Positions 25,737 through 34,030 of a DNA stretch of 51,089 nucleotides are shown piece after piece. The notes beneath the pieces were generated by a model that saw nothing but the letters and a program-made list of their open reading frames with translations, was not told the origin of the DNA and did no database searches. Both the position numbers and the translations under genes were made by a program. The stretch comes from Bacillota bacterium (GTDB taxonomy: Bacteria > Bacillota_I > Bacilli_A > RF39 > UBA660): positions 1 to 51,089 of the forward strand of contig JAETPN010000009.1 of NCBI GenBank assembly GCA_021771185.1, given 5' to 3'. Each line of letters begins with the position of its first letter. The stretch's first letter is position 1.

Positions 25737-27347
25737 ATGAAAAAGGATCAAACGAACTTTATATTTGGGTTGTTAAATAAGAAAAAAGTTGCTTTATTTT
25801 TATTTATAGAGGGATTTTTAGATTTTATATACTATGTAATTCCATTTACTTTTACACTGTTTTTAACGATGCCATTTACCGTTGAAAAAGCAATCATTGT
25901 GGCGACAATATTTATTGCTTCAAAATCAATTAGATGTTTTGTATTATATTTACATAGGAATGTTAGAGACAATTATTTGTATGAATATTCCAAATGTCAA
26001 TATTTAGAATATTATAAAAAGTTAACTAAAATTCCTGTTGAAACTTTATCAAAATATCAAACAGGTTATTTAGAAAATATCATAGTGAAGATATCTGAAT
26101 TAGTAAAAACAATATTAAGAACTGAATATATTGGGATTACATTGGCTTTTGGTTTTTACTTTTATACAGTATTTCAACAATCAAAAATGTTATTTGTAGT
26201 ATCTTTAGTGTTAAGTATATTATGTGTTATCTTAAGTGTTTATATATTAAAAAGATCAAATCAACATGTTGATCAGTTATATGATCAAGAATATCAATAT
26301 TCATCTTCTTATCAAGACTTTATAAGTAATATTAGAACAGTAAAGGCATTAAATGATAATCAATATTTTGAGCATATCATATCTGAAGAGGGGAAAACTT
26401 GCGAAAAAAAACAACAGAAATATGTGAAATGTTATTCATTAGAAGAAATGAGTAGAAATATTTTAATTGTCCTTCCTTTCGCACTAGCGATTATAAAAGC
26501 AGTTATAGATTTGTCTCATGGTATTGATACTTTAGGAATCATCACTTTTTATATATCTAATTATTTAGAAATGGGATGGATCTTTGATCATTTATCAGGA
26601 ACGATTGTTAGTTGTTTTGAATTAAAAGTATTAAGAAAAAAATGTGTTGAATTGTTCAGTGAATTAGATGACAGAAAGGTATTAAATGAATTTAATAAAA
26701 TAGAATTAAATCATATTAATTTAAAATATAAAGAATCAACATTTGATATCATTGTAGATCATATGGAAATCAATCCTAAAGATAAAGTTTCAATCACTGG
26801 AAAATCTGGGCAAGGAAAAACTTCGATTATAAATCTTATCCTTGGAAATATTAGTACATATCAAGGTCAAGTAAAAATAGATGACTATGATTTGAAAGAG
26901 GCTAGATTAGATATCGGAGTTGTCAGTCAAGAAATAGAATTATTTAATATGACGATAAAAGATAATTTATGTTTAGATAAAAAAATATCTGATGAAGAAA
27001 TTGTAAATTATTTAAAAGAGTTAGAACTAGATGAAATCATGATGTTTGAAGATGGTATATATACCGTAGTGGGGGAAAAGGGCTTAAAACTTTCAACAGG
27101 ACAAAAAAGAAGAATAAATATATTAAGAAGTTATCTTATGAATAAAGATATTTATATTTTAGATGAACCAACTTCTAATTTAGATAAGCATACAGAAGAA
27201 ATCGTTGTGAACTTTATACTAAAATATTTTAAAGATAAAACCTTAATTATTGCGACACACAATGAAAAAATAAATGAAATATGTACGAAATTTTATACAT
27301 TTAAAAATCACAAATTAATAGAAGTAAAAAAAGACTACGAAAAGTAG
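25737..27347 (+). CDS. ABC transporter, membrane domain fused to ATPase (half-transporter 2)
   Basis: 536 residues, same layout as the preceding gene. Hydrophobic exporter domain to about residue 300; ATPase with Walker A GKSGQGKTS near 358, Q-loop SQEIELFNMTI, signature LSTGQKRR near 450, Walker B IYILDEPTSNLD and H-loop ATHNE. Shared features with half-transporter 1 (GQGK in Walker A, LCL after the Q-loop, altered signature) show a tandem duplication with divergence. Its stop codon lies inside a terminator. Confidence 0.85.
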   Translation: MKKDQTNFIFGLLNKKKVALFLFIEGFLDFIYYVIPFTFTLFLTMPFTVEKAIIVATIFIASKSIRCFVLYLHRNVRDNYLYEYSKCQYLEYYKKLTKIPVETLSKYQTGYLENIIVKISELVKTILRTEYIGITLAFGFYFYTVFQQSKMLFVVSLVLSILCVILSVYILKRSNQHVDQLYDQEYQYSSSYQDFISNIRTVKALNDNQYFEHIISEEGKTCEKKQQKYVKCYSLEEMSRNILIVLPFALAIIKAVIDLSHGIDTLGIITFYISNYLEMGWIFDHLSGTIVSCFELKVLRKKCVELFSELDDRKVLNEFNKIELNHINLKYKESTFDIIVDHMEINPKDKVSITGKSGQGKTSIINLILGNISTYQGQVKIDDYDLKEARLDIGVVSQEIELFNMTIKDNLCLDKKISDEEIVNYLKELELDEIMMFEDGIYTVVGEKGLKLSTGQKRRINILRSYLMNKDIYILDEPTSNLDKHTEEIVVNFILKYFKDKTLIIATHNEKINEICTKFYTFKNHKLIEVKKDYEK

Positions 27348-27357
27348 CTCTTTTTTG
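27326..27357 (+). terminator. Terminator of the ABC gene pair
   Basis: Stem AAAAAGACTAC / GTAGCTCTTTTT with loop GAAA (one mismatch) and a T-run, covering the stop codon. Confidence 0.75.
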
Positions 27358-27450
27358 TATTATTTTGAAGTTTTAGACTATGTATAATTTTATATATATA
27401 TATAGTACTAATTTCATATTTAAGCAATAAATGATTTTTTAAATTTCCTG

Positions 27451-28155
27451 TTAGTAATCTGTGTAATAATAATGAACTGTTATTTTTTTTATTTTTCCAT
27501 GATCTATTTCAGTTTTATAACCAGCACCATTTCGATATAAAGGAGTATTTATATCTTCTGGTCCATGAACGATAACTTCTCCTTTTTTACTTTCAATATA
27601 ACTTTCATAAGAATCTCCCATCATTCTTTTCCGAAATGATTCAAATGATGAATGTGTTTCTGAATTGTTTTTTTCTTTAGGTGCAGTAACTTGTCTAATT
27701 AGTTCTTCTCTTACAACTTTCGCACTTATTCTTCCTTTTACATCAATTTTAAATATTCTTGAATAATCGTTCTTTTTACATAAAAAATTTAAACAAGGAT
27801 CTAAAACATATTCTATGTCATTAAAATGAAAACATATCCATGAATGATAATATTCTGGTGTTCGTTCATCAAATCTTAAAAATCCTCTTTCGATGTAGTC
27901 ATTATCGTTTAAAAATACTACTGCAGACTCTGTTGTTTGAAAGCACCATCCAAGAAGTTTTTCTGCTTGCATTAAGTTGAACAAAGATCCCTCATAGTCA
28001 CCTAAGACTTCAATATATAAATGTTCTAATTTACCCATTAAATATTCTACAACTTTTATATCAACTCTTTTAGAACGTAATATTTTAAATTTTTCTTCTT
28101 CTGTTAATTCCTTTTTGGATAAAACTTTATTTAATATTTCATTAATTCCAAACAT
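27451..28155 (-). CDS. Hypothetical protein with a possible papain-fold Cys/His/Asp triad
   Basis: 234 residues; not recognised as a named family. The centre has GWC71FQTTESAVVFL, then YYH104SWICFHF, then YVLD119P. The order and spacing of Cys, His-x-W and Asp-Pro look like transglutaminase-like or NlpC-like cysteine peptidase folds. The N-terminus is helical and charged, the C-terminus (about 160-234) is charged and ends with repeated Tyr. No signal peptide or membrane helix. It is first from the left in a row of single accessory genes parted by tRNA-end repeats. Confidence 0.5.
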   Translation of the reverse strand: MFGINEILNKVLSKKELTEEEKFKILRSKRVDIKVVEYLMGKLEHLYIEVLGDYEGSLFNLMQAEKLLGWCFQTTESAVVFLNDNDYIERGFLRFDERTPEYYHSWICFHFNDIEYVLDPCLNFLCKKNDYSRIFKIDVKGRISAKVVREELIRQVTAPKEKNNSETHSSFESFRKRMMGDSYESYIESKKGEVIVHGPEDINTPLYRNGAGYKTEIDHGKIKKITVHYYYTDY

Positions 28156-28440
28156 AATATTTCACCACTTCTTCAAAATTTTTTAAGCATTATCACATAT
28201 TTAAATTGTTGTATATACTATCATAAAAATTGGTTTTAATCAATTATTCTTTTCACTTTTTATTTGATCAACATGATCGTTTATTTAGAATAACAAAAAA
28301 TCAATTCCATTTTTAGAATTGATTTTATAATTAAACTTTAGCCATAAAAAGGTGAGTTATGATTTGATCTGGTGTCTTAGGTAAGAACGTTTGCAAATTC
28401 GTATTAAGATGAATTTTTATAATAAGGATATCATATTTTC
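28156..28440. other. Non-coding stretch carrying repeat copy A
   Basis: No ORF with a ribosome site. It holds the upstream region of the minus-strand gene ending at 27451, and repeat copy A. Confidence 0.65.
28292..28372 (-). repeat. tRNA-end/terminator repeat, copy A
   Basis: Begins with a hairpin AATCAATTC / GAATTGATT, then a degenerate CTCGAAC-type terminator region, then the shared stretch that on the minus strand reads ACCAGAT. The flanking GGTGTCTTAGGTAA block is shared with copy B. The CCA-like triplet is at 28370-28372. Confidence 0.7.
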
Positions 28441-29266
28441 TTATTTTATATCTAATAATTCTTCATTCCTTTTAATTCAATATAATTTTCTGAAGTAACA
28501 ACTGGTCTTTCTAATTCATTTTCAATTTCTCTTTTGGCTTTATTTAATACTTTACCGGCCTTATTCATATCTTTTTTCAATTCTTTTAAACCATGGCTGT
28601 AATTCTTTTTATGAAATTCTACTGCGGTTGCTTCCCTAAATTAGTAAGGGCAAGTTCAATATTAGACATTGAATCTCTCAAATTTTTGGATTCATGTAAT
28701 CCCTTTATATTTTTATATTCTTTTGCACTAAATCCAAATCCTGTTTTGTATATTTCATTAGTTAATATTGCATAGTCCTTTCCGACTTGTGCACCGCGAT
28801 CTTTCCATTCATCTGTTAAATTATGTCTGGTTGTTATTCCACGTTCCCTTTGTTCTATCCAAGACTTAGAATAACCTTTCTTTTCATAAATTTGTTTCAT
28901 TCTATCCATAGCAAGCTCAGGATTATTAATTTCTTCTATTCGTTCACTACCAACTTTAGCAAGCCATCTTTTAAAAGGTTCTGCTTTAGGAGATGGAATT
29001 GATTGAATAATTCTTAAGATTCCTTCTGTATCAGCACAATTCATTTTTTGCTTTCCACCATTTGTTTCCATTTTAAGGGTATGTACAATTTGTACCCACC
29101 CTTGGTTAAGAAATTCATCTCTTTTTCTTAATTTATTTATATATTGTTTTGGGTCTTTGGAATCTGTAAGAGCATATACGACATCTTCGATACTAAAATA
29201 CCATTTGTTCTCTTCCCATGTTTTTCTAATTTCTTTCTCTTCAAAAAGCGCTAATTTATTGTTCAT
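28441..29266 (-). pseudogene. BRO-N/DinD-like antirepressor gene, frameshifted
   Basis: The intact N-terminal frame (215 codons to 28619) has a BRO-N domain (EENKWYFSIEDVVYALTDS) and the RWLAKVGSERIEE and NLTDEWKDRG segments known from DinD/BRO-type prophage antirepressors. It ends with NLGKQPQ and a stop. One extra base after GGG would give NLGEATAVEFHKKN, which continues in the neighbouring frame for about 55 more codons through DMNKAGKVLNKAKREIENEL, the usual C-terminus. A second small shift near 28460 changes the last residues before a TAA at 28441. So a one-base deletion near 28635 truncates the gene. Phage origin or mobile-element cargo is likely. Confidence 0.85.
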
Positions 29267-29343
29267 AATTTTTATTCCCCCTAATAATAGTATACACTAT
29301 AATTTTTCTTTTTCCTTTTTATTGTGTTAAAAAAATCAACCTT

Positions 29344-29380
29344 TTTATAAACTTCGAGCAACAATCAATCTAATGAGCCA
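29344..29380 (-). repeat. tRNA-end/terminator repeat, degenerate copy A'
   Basis: Reads TATAAACTTCGAGCAACAAT then CAATCTAATG, an eroded version of the TATAAAAGTTCGAG..CATTCAATCTGGTG consensus. It lies between the BRO-N and GNAT genes, where the repeat pattern predicts a copy. Confidence 0.45.
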
Positions 29381-29409
29381 ATAAAAAAACACACCAACTT
29401 TTGGTATAG

Positions 29410-29892
29410 TTATTTTAATTCAAGTTTATATAATTTTTGTATTCTAGGATTTTTTCTGTATGTATCTATTTTTGATACATATTTCCAACCAAATTTTTCA
29501 TAAAAGTTGGGATGCTTAGTATATAAAAATATTTCATTATTATGTATTACTTTTTTAGCATTTTCTTTTACTGTATTAAGCATATATCTAGCATATCCTT
29601 TATTTCTATACTTTTCATCGATATAAACATTTGCTAACCAAGGATAAATATCAGGTCTAATGCTTAGATCTTCATAGATGAATTGATACATGCCAATAAT
29701 TTTATTGTTTAAAAATAAACCATATGTTTGTGGCAATTTGTATTTTTGAAGACTATGTTTCATAAAACATTCAACTTCTTCCATTGAGTATTCTTCTTCA
29801 ATTCCCCACCAATTGTACATCCAATCAACCATTATTTTAAAGTTATTTTCATCTACATCATCTAAAATTAGTCTTACTTCTAAGTTATCCAT
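29410..29892 (-). CDS. GNAT-family N-acetyltransferase
   Basis: 160 residues. Acetyl-CoA binding core: LANVYIDEKYRNKGYARYML near residues 77-97, with the R-x-x-G-x-A pattern, followed by FLYTKHPNFYEKFGWK near 120-135, the typical end of the GNAT fold. The N-terminus (VDWMYNWWGIEEEYS) resembles a group of acetyltransferases found beside resistance or accessory genes. The acceptor is unknown. It is a single gene with a weak terminator (about 29379-29403) and lies in the cassette-like region. Confidence 0.85.
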   Translation of the reverse strand: MDNLEVRLILDDVDENNFKIMVDWMYNWWGIEEEYSMEEVECFMKHSLQKYKLPQTYGLFLNNKIIGMYQFIYEDLSIRPDIYPWLANVYIDEKYRNKGYARYMLNTVKENAKKVIHNNEIFLYTKHPNFYEKFGWKYVSKIDTYRKNPRIQKLYKLELK

Positions 29893-29987
29893 ATTGCCTC
29901 CCAGTTATAGTACATTTGTCAATATGCAAGTGTGTTTATTAAATTGACAAAATTTAGTATAAAACCATTATGTTACGAACGTTTGTT

Positions 29988-30058
29988 TGTTATAATCGAT
30001 TTAGGGAATATCAGTTGTTGAGTGTCTACCTCTAATCTTTATAGAGAGGAGGTTTGAT
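29988..30058 (+). promoter_or_regulatory. Promoter and SD-masking hairpin of the toxin-like peptide
   Basis: An extended -10 (TGtTATAAT, 29988-29996) is followed by a 60-base leader in which CCTCT (30029-30033) can pair with AGAGG (30045-30049), covering part of the GGAGG site at 30048-30052. Leader hairpins that hide the ribosome site are typical of type I toxin mRNAs. Confidence 0.5.
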
Positions 30059-30061
30059 AAA

Positions 30062-30154
30062 ATGAAAACTAAGACTTTTATTGTAAAAGTTCTAAAGCTC
30101 ATTGCTATCATTTTATTTCTCCTTATCATTATGATAGTAGTTATAAAAAAATGA
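30062..30154 (+). CDS. 30-residue hydrophobic peptide, type I toxin-like
   Basis: A strong GGAGG site precedes an ATG for a 30-residue peptide: basic N-terminus (MKTKTF), one hydrophobic helix (VLKLIAIILFLLIIM) and C-terminal KK. Size, layout and leader match type I toxin peptides of the Fst/Ldr/Ibs kind, without clear identity to any. Two hairpins follow (ACACTTAATTC..GAATTAAaTGT near 30154-30183, and a GGCATTCA..TGAATGTTCC terminator near 30202-30238). An antisense RNA would be expected from the conserved block after it, but none can be proved. A truncated relative lies at 33778. Confidence 0.6.
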   Translation: MKTKTFIVKVLKLIAIILFLLIIMIVVIKK

Positions 30155-30201
30155 CACTTAATTCTTCATTGAATTAAATGTCTTACACATTGATTTGGGT
30201 A

Positions 30202-30242
30202 GGCATTCAACTTGAGAAAACTGAATGTTCCCTTTTTTATTT
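30202..30242. terminator. Terminator of the toxin-like transcript
   Basis: Arms GCATTCA / TGAATGT with a T-run after them. The same arrangement follows the remnant copy at 33890-33927. Confidence 0.6.
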
Positions 30243-30343
30243 TATGCAAGTTTCCTTGACATATTCATAATAACATAAAAACGACTTTTTGACAAGTCGT
30301 GTTGCATATACTATAAAAGTTCGAGTTATCATTCAATCTGGTG
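30233..30343. repeat. 111-bp repeat, copy B (with tRNA-end/terminator unit)
   Basis: Matches 33921-34030 with few changes. It contains, on the minus strand, a CCA-like end (30339-30341), ATTGAATGATAACTCGAAC, and a hairpin ACGACTT / AAGTCGT with T-run. In the other copy this block is the 3' flank of tRNA-Thr. Here the neighbouring sequence is not a tRNA but the GGTGTCTTAGG block shared with copy A. Confidence 0.85.
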
Positions 30344-30471
30344 TCTTAGGTAAGGACGTTTGTAAGATTAATTTCTAATATAAGTATGCCACAAAATACG
30401 AAATTTAAATCAAAAATATTGTCTTATTATAAATACAATTTTCTTACCTAGTAATTTGAAACTTTATTTGC

Positions 30472-30477
30472 TATAAT
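30472..30477 (+). promoter_or_regulatory. -10 box of the DUF4932-like gene
   Basis: Extended -10 TGcTATAAT, 16 bases before the start; leader must be very short. Confidence 0.4.
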
Positions 30478-30493
30478 TTAGTTGGTGATAATC

Positions 30494-31525
30494 ATGCATA
30501 TATCTACAATTATTAACGATTTAGAAATTAGAATTGATAAAAGAACGGAATTATTATCGATAATTGAAGTTATTAGTAGTTATGGAAAAACATATCCTTT
30601 TCTTCTTGAAAAATATGGAAATAAAAATTATGTCATAGAGATAGAAAAAAGATTTAAGAAGTTTAAAAATCACAAAGTAGTACAACTATTTAATTACTTA
30701 ACACAAAATACTAATTTTTGTTTTAGTACGCCCATACAACTTTTTTTACAATTAAATGAAGATTTTTCATTTTCATCTCTTTCTGACGATTTTTTTAGTA
30801 AAAAGCTAAATAGGGATCCGAAGGTATTAGAATTGCTTTCTTTACTTTCAAATTTTGCTAAAGAAATAGAATTTGATATCTATTATTCTAATAATGAAAA
30901 AAAATATAGGCATTTTATTAATAATGTTGCAAATCAACTAATGGGATTAGATATTGTTAAATTTATAAATAATTATTATGGGGTAGTAGAACCAAAAAAA
31001 TTTATTGTGAATTTGATTCCGTGGCGTACTTATGGATGTTATGGGACTTGTCATAATAACGATTTATATACACATTTATGCTGTCATCATAAATCAAAAA
31101 ATGAAAATGATATTTATCCTGATAATGACCAAATATTCAATTACTCTTCATTTCTAGTACATGAATTTAGTCATAGTTTCATTAATCCATTAACCGATAA
31201 ATACTCATTAATTGAAGAGGATAATCCGATATTTAGTAATATATGGGATAAAATGAAAGAACTAGGGTATGGGAACAATAAGTCTATTTTAAATGAACAT
31301 ATTGTCAGAGCAATAACACTTAGATACTTATTTATACAAAGAGATGATATTTCTTATTATAATAATCAATTAGAAACTGATGAAAATTGGGGATTTTCTT
31401 ACATTAGAAACATTATGGATTCTCTAGAAATTTATGAGAAAAATAGGAATTATTATAAAAATATAGATGAGTTTTATCCTCTGCTAATACAAAATCTAGT
31501 GAGTGAAAAACATAAAGTAAAGTAG
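30494..31525 (+). CDS. Putative zinc metallopeptidase, DUF4932-like
   Basis: 343 residues from the ATG at 30494 (site GGTGAT; the open frame starts four codons earlier at TTG). The centre has FLVHEFSHSFINPL, an HExxH zinc motif; the pattern HEFSHSFxNPL followed by Asp/Lys is typical of DUF4932 proteins. A later LNEHIVRAITLRYL helix could supply the third ligand (Glu). No signal peptide, so it should be cytoplasmic. N-terminal half is helical and unassigned. Two Cys-rich spots (GCYGTC and LCCHH) precede the motif. It stands alone between repeat copies B and C. Confidence 0.7.
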   Translation: MHISTIINDLEIRIDKRTELLSIIEVISSYGKTYPFLLEKYGNKNYVIEIEKRFKKFKNHKVVQLFNYLTQNTNFCFSTPIQLFLQLNEDFSFSSLSDDFFSKKLNRDPKVLELLSLLSNFAKEIEFDIYYSNNEKKYRHFINNVANQLMGLDIVKFINNYYGVVEPKKFIVNLIPWRTYGCYGTCHNNDLYTHLCCHHKSKNENDIYPDNDQIFNYSSFLVHEFSHSFINPLTDKYSLIEEDNPIFSNIWDKMKELGYGNNKSILNEHIVRAITLRYLFIQRDDISYYNNQLETDENWGFSYIRNIMDSLEIYEKNRNYYKNIDEFYPLLIQNLVSEKHKVK

Positions 31526-31648
31526 GGGATAGTTAACTAGTATTCAAATTTGTAATAAAATTTTGTTAAAATTATACTTATCAATTTCCCATTGACATAA
31601 TTGATCTAATTTATATAAATATATTATTATAATATTAGATATTATAAA

Positions 31649-31730
31649 ACTCGAACTATAAAGGTTCGAGTCATCATTCAATCTGGTGCGAGTGAAGAGT
31701 CCATTTTGAACTCTTGCACACAACCAATTT
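31649..31730 (-). repeat. tRNA-end/terminator repeat, copy C, with tRNA-Leu 3' fragment
   Basis: On the minus strand: a tRNA-Leu-like 3' end with AAGAG-TTCAAA...CTCTT (T arm with about 4 extra bases in the loop), CACTCGC acceptor strand, A and CCA (31684-31686), then GATTGAATGATGA and a perfect terminator stem CTCGAAC / GTTCGAG followed by TTTTAT. No 5' half of a tRNA is present, so it is a fragment. Confidence 0.75.
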
Positions 31731-31799
31731 GAAAAATATCAATTCCAATAATGTTTTATCATGGATTTATAAATTTACAATTACTTTTTCATCAATAAA

Positions 31800-33518
31800 T
31801 TATTGTTCTATTTCATATAAATTTCTATACATATCACAATTTTCCATTAATTCATTGTGCACGCCAGAAGCAATAATTTTGTGATTATTCAAAAAGTATA
31901 TTTTATCTGCATTAACAATGGTACTTAGACGATGTGCAACAATAATAATTGTATGGTTGCTAGATAATGTTTTTATTACATTTTTTATTTTCTCTTGATT
32001 TTTATTATCTAATGAACTGGTAGCCTCATCAAACAAAATTATTTTGGCTTGTTTTATTAAAGCACGAGCAATTGCTAGTCTTTGTTTTTGGCCTCCGCTT
32101 AGTATAACCCCATTTTCACCTACAAAAGTATTATATTGGTTTTCCATTTTCATTATGTCATCATGAATCTGAGCTTGTTTGCATACAAAAATAATATCTT
32201 CATCAGTCGCATTAGGATTAGCGAGTCTTATATTATCTTTAATTGATAAATTAAAAATATAAGGTGATTGAGAAACAATAGAAATATTATTTTTGATACT
32301 TTCTTCATTTAAATCTTTTAAGTTTTTATTGTCTATATAAATCTTACCAGAATTGACATCATAACTTTTATTTATTAATTTAAGAATAGTAGATTTTCCT
32401 TCGCCACTTTTTCCAACAATAGCTACCATTTTATTTTCTTCAATTTCAAAACTTAGGTTACTAAACAAAGGTTTTTCATGGTAAGAAAAACATACATTTT
32501 CAAATTTTATTTTTCCATTTAATTTATTTAATTCATGATTACCAAATTTTTCTTTAGAATAAGTGTTAAAATTTATTATGTCAAAAACTCTCATAGCAGA
32601 TATTTTACCATCAGCTAGTTTTTCTCTAATTTCAGATACATAATCAATTAGTGATAAAACTTTATTTTTATATAAAAACACAATTAGGAATGAACTTATT
32701 GTTAATTGATTATTAGTGATAAGGTATACTGAAATGATTACAAAAATAAAATCTAAAATATGTTGAAAAGATTTAATCCATCTATTCCATGTTCTTCTTG
32801 TATCTATATATCTTATTTCTGAACTAATTGTATCTATTTGTTGTCTATTAATATTTTCTAAAAAAACAGATTTCAAATTAAGATTTTTGACCTCTCTAAT
32901 TCCACGAACTAAATCAGTGTATGATCCAACTAAATTTTCATCATTTTCCTTATATATTCTTCTTGCTTTTTTATAGTAATATAGTTTTTTTGAAGATAAG
33001 ATATATGTTAAAAGAATATTAATAATTAAAAATAACCCCAAATAAATATTTATAAATAGGACATAAATTATAAAGCTAACATTTAAAATAATACCAGAGA
33101 AATCATCGGTTATATAGTCAAATAATTCGGATAATTCGGAAGTGTCTTTATTTAATCTTGAAATAAAGATACCAGAATTTGTATTATCAAAATTTTTCAT
33201 TTCAAAATTTGTTAGACTTTCTAACATATCTTTTTTTAAATCAAAATTCACTTTGCCATTTAATTTTAATACTGTTCTTGACCATAAATTTGTGATAATT
33301 TCAATGACTATTCGAATAACACATAATAAAATCGCTGTTTTAAATATTTTATCTGAATCAAAATTTTCAAAAAATCCTAATAATTTTCCTTCATATATTG
33401 GGGAGAGTAGTGAAATAGCTGCATATCCAAAACTCAGTATTATTACTGATACACATAGTAATTTATATTTTTTATAATATTTTAACAAGTTAAATAAACT
33501 TTTTGTATCATTTTTCAC
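31800..33518 (-). CDS. ABC exporter, membrane domain fused to ATPase
   Basis: 572 residues, MsbA/LmrA-like layout. Six-helix membrane domain (about 1-310) with the usual helical contact ARRIYKENDENLVGSY, then the ATPase: Walker A VGKSGEGKST near 369, Q-loop VSQSPYIFNLSI near 415, canonical signature LSGGQKQRLAIARAL near 470, Walker B IILFDEATSSLD near 495 and H-loop VAHRLS near 528. It could work as a homodimer. The classical motifs distinguish it from the two half-transporters at 24119 and 25737. Stands alone in the accessory region. Confidence 0.9.
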   Translation of the reverse strand: MKNDTKSLFNLLKYYKKYKLLCVSVIILSFGYAAISLLSPIYEGKLLGFFENFDSDKIFKTAILLCVIRIVIEIITNLWSRTVLKLNGKVNFDLKKDMLESLTNFEMKNFDNTNSGIFISRLNKDTSELSELFDYITDDFSGIILNVSFIIYVLFINIYLGLFLIINILLTYILSSKKLYYYKKARRIYKENDENLVGSYTDLVRGIREVKNLNLKSVFLENINRQQIDTISSEIRYIDTRRTWNRWIKSFQHILDFIFVIISVYLITNNQLTISSFLIVFLYKNKVLSLIDYVSEIREKLADGKISAMRVFDIINFNTYSKEKFGNHELNKLNGKIKFENVCFSYHEKPLFSNLSFEIEENKMVAIVGKSGEGKSTILKLINKSYDVNSGKIYIDNKNLKDLNEESIKNNISIVSQSPYIFNLSIKDNIRLANPNATDEDIIFVCKQAQIHDDIMKMENQYNTFVGENGVILSGGQKQRLAIARALIKQAKIILFDEATSSLDNKNQEKIKNVIKTLSSNHTIIIVAHRLSTIVNADKIYFLNNHKIIASGVHNELMENCDMYRNLYEIEQ

Positions 33519-33721
33519 TTATAACACACCACCTATATTTATTATACTATAAATTTTGATAATTTTTGAAATTAGCATAATTTTGTGAGTAAAATTTAGC
33601 AATAAGATATGAGAAAATATCATGAAATCTAAAATTATGAGGGGCTACATAAGATCTGTTCGCACAGCATTTCTTATTCAATAATATAATTGTTTTAGAA
33701 ACTCTTCGCTTTCTTTTATAC

Positions 33722-33779
33722 AACAAAAAATCAATTCGTTTCTAGAATTGATTTATCATTAAACTCGAACTATAAAAGT
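33722..33779. repeat. tRNA-end/terminator repeat, copy D (partial)
   Basis: Matches copy A's hairpin (AATCAATTC / GAATTGATT) and continues to ACTCGAACTATAAAAG, then joins directly to the 5'-truncated toxin reading frame. The CCA-like end is missing. Confidence 0.7.
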
Positions 33780-33843
33780 GCTTAAGCTCATCTCTATAAT
33801 TTTATTACTATCTACCTTGCTGGTATTAGCAATAAAAAAATAG
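33778..33843 (+). pseudogene. 5'-truncated copy of the toxin-like peptide gene
   Basis: The frame reads VLKLISIILLLSTLLVLAI and KK before TAG, co-linear with residues 10-30 of the peptide at 30062 (VLKLIAIILFLLIIM). The first nine codons, ribosome site and leader are replaced by repeat copy D. Only a GTG remains as a possible start, with no ribosome site. Downstream hairpins are retained (ACACTC / GAGTGT; then a terminator near 33890-33927). Confidence 0.8.
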
Positions 33844-33920
33844 ACACTCTTCAGCATTGATAGAGTGTCACAACTAATTTAAATAGAGGCGACATTCACT
33901 TGTAAAATCAAATGTTCCTC

Positions 33921-34030
33921 TTTTTTATTTTATGCAAGTTTCCTTGCCATATTCAAATAACATAAAAACGACTTTTTGACAAGTCGTGTTGCATATACTC
34001 GAAAAGTTCGAGTTATTATTCAATCTGGTG
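33921..34030. repeat. 111-bp repeat, copy E (3' flank of tRNA-Thr)
   Basis: Second copy of 30233-30343. Here the block is continuous with an apparently intact tRNA-Thr on the minus strand, so this is probably the ancestral setting. Includes the tRNA terminator hairpin CTCGAAC / TTCGAG and the stem ACGACTT / AAGTCGT with T-run (33962-33986). Confidence 0.85.

Larger units (their letters stand above)
33519..34025. other. Non-coding stretch with repeat copies D and E and a toxin remnant
   Basis: About 500 bases without an intact gene. From left: upstream region of the minus-strand ABC gene, repeat copy D (33722-33779), toxin remnant (33778-33843), its two hairpins, and repeat copy E flanking tRNA-Thr. 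Confidence 0.75.

Noticed and set aside
28350..28400. Complete tRNA gene at repeat copies A and B
   Set aside because: Only a CCA-like end and a short acceptor-like strand are present; no D, anticodon or T arm can be drawn.
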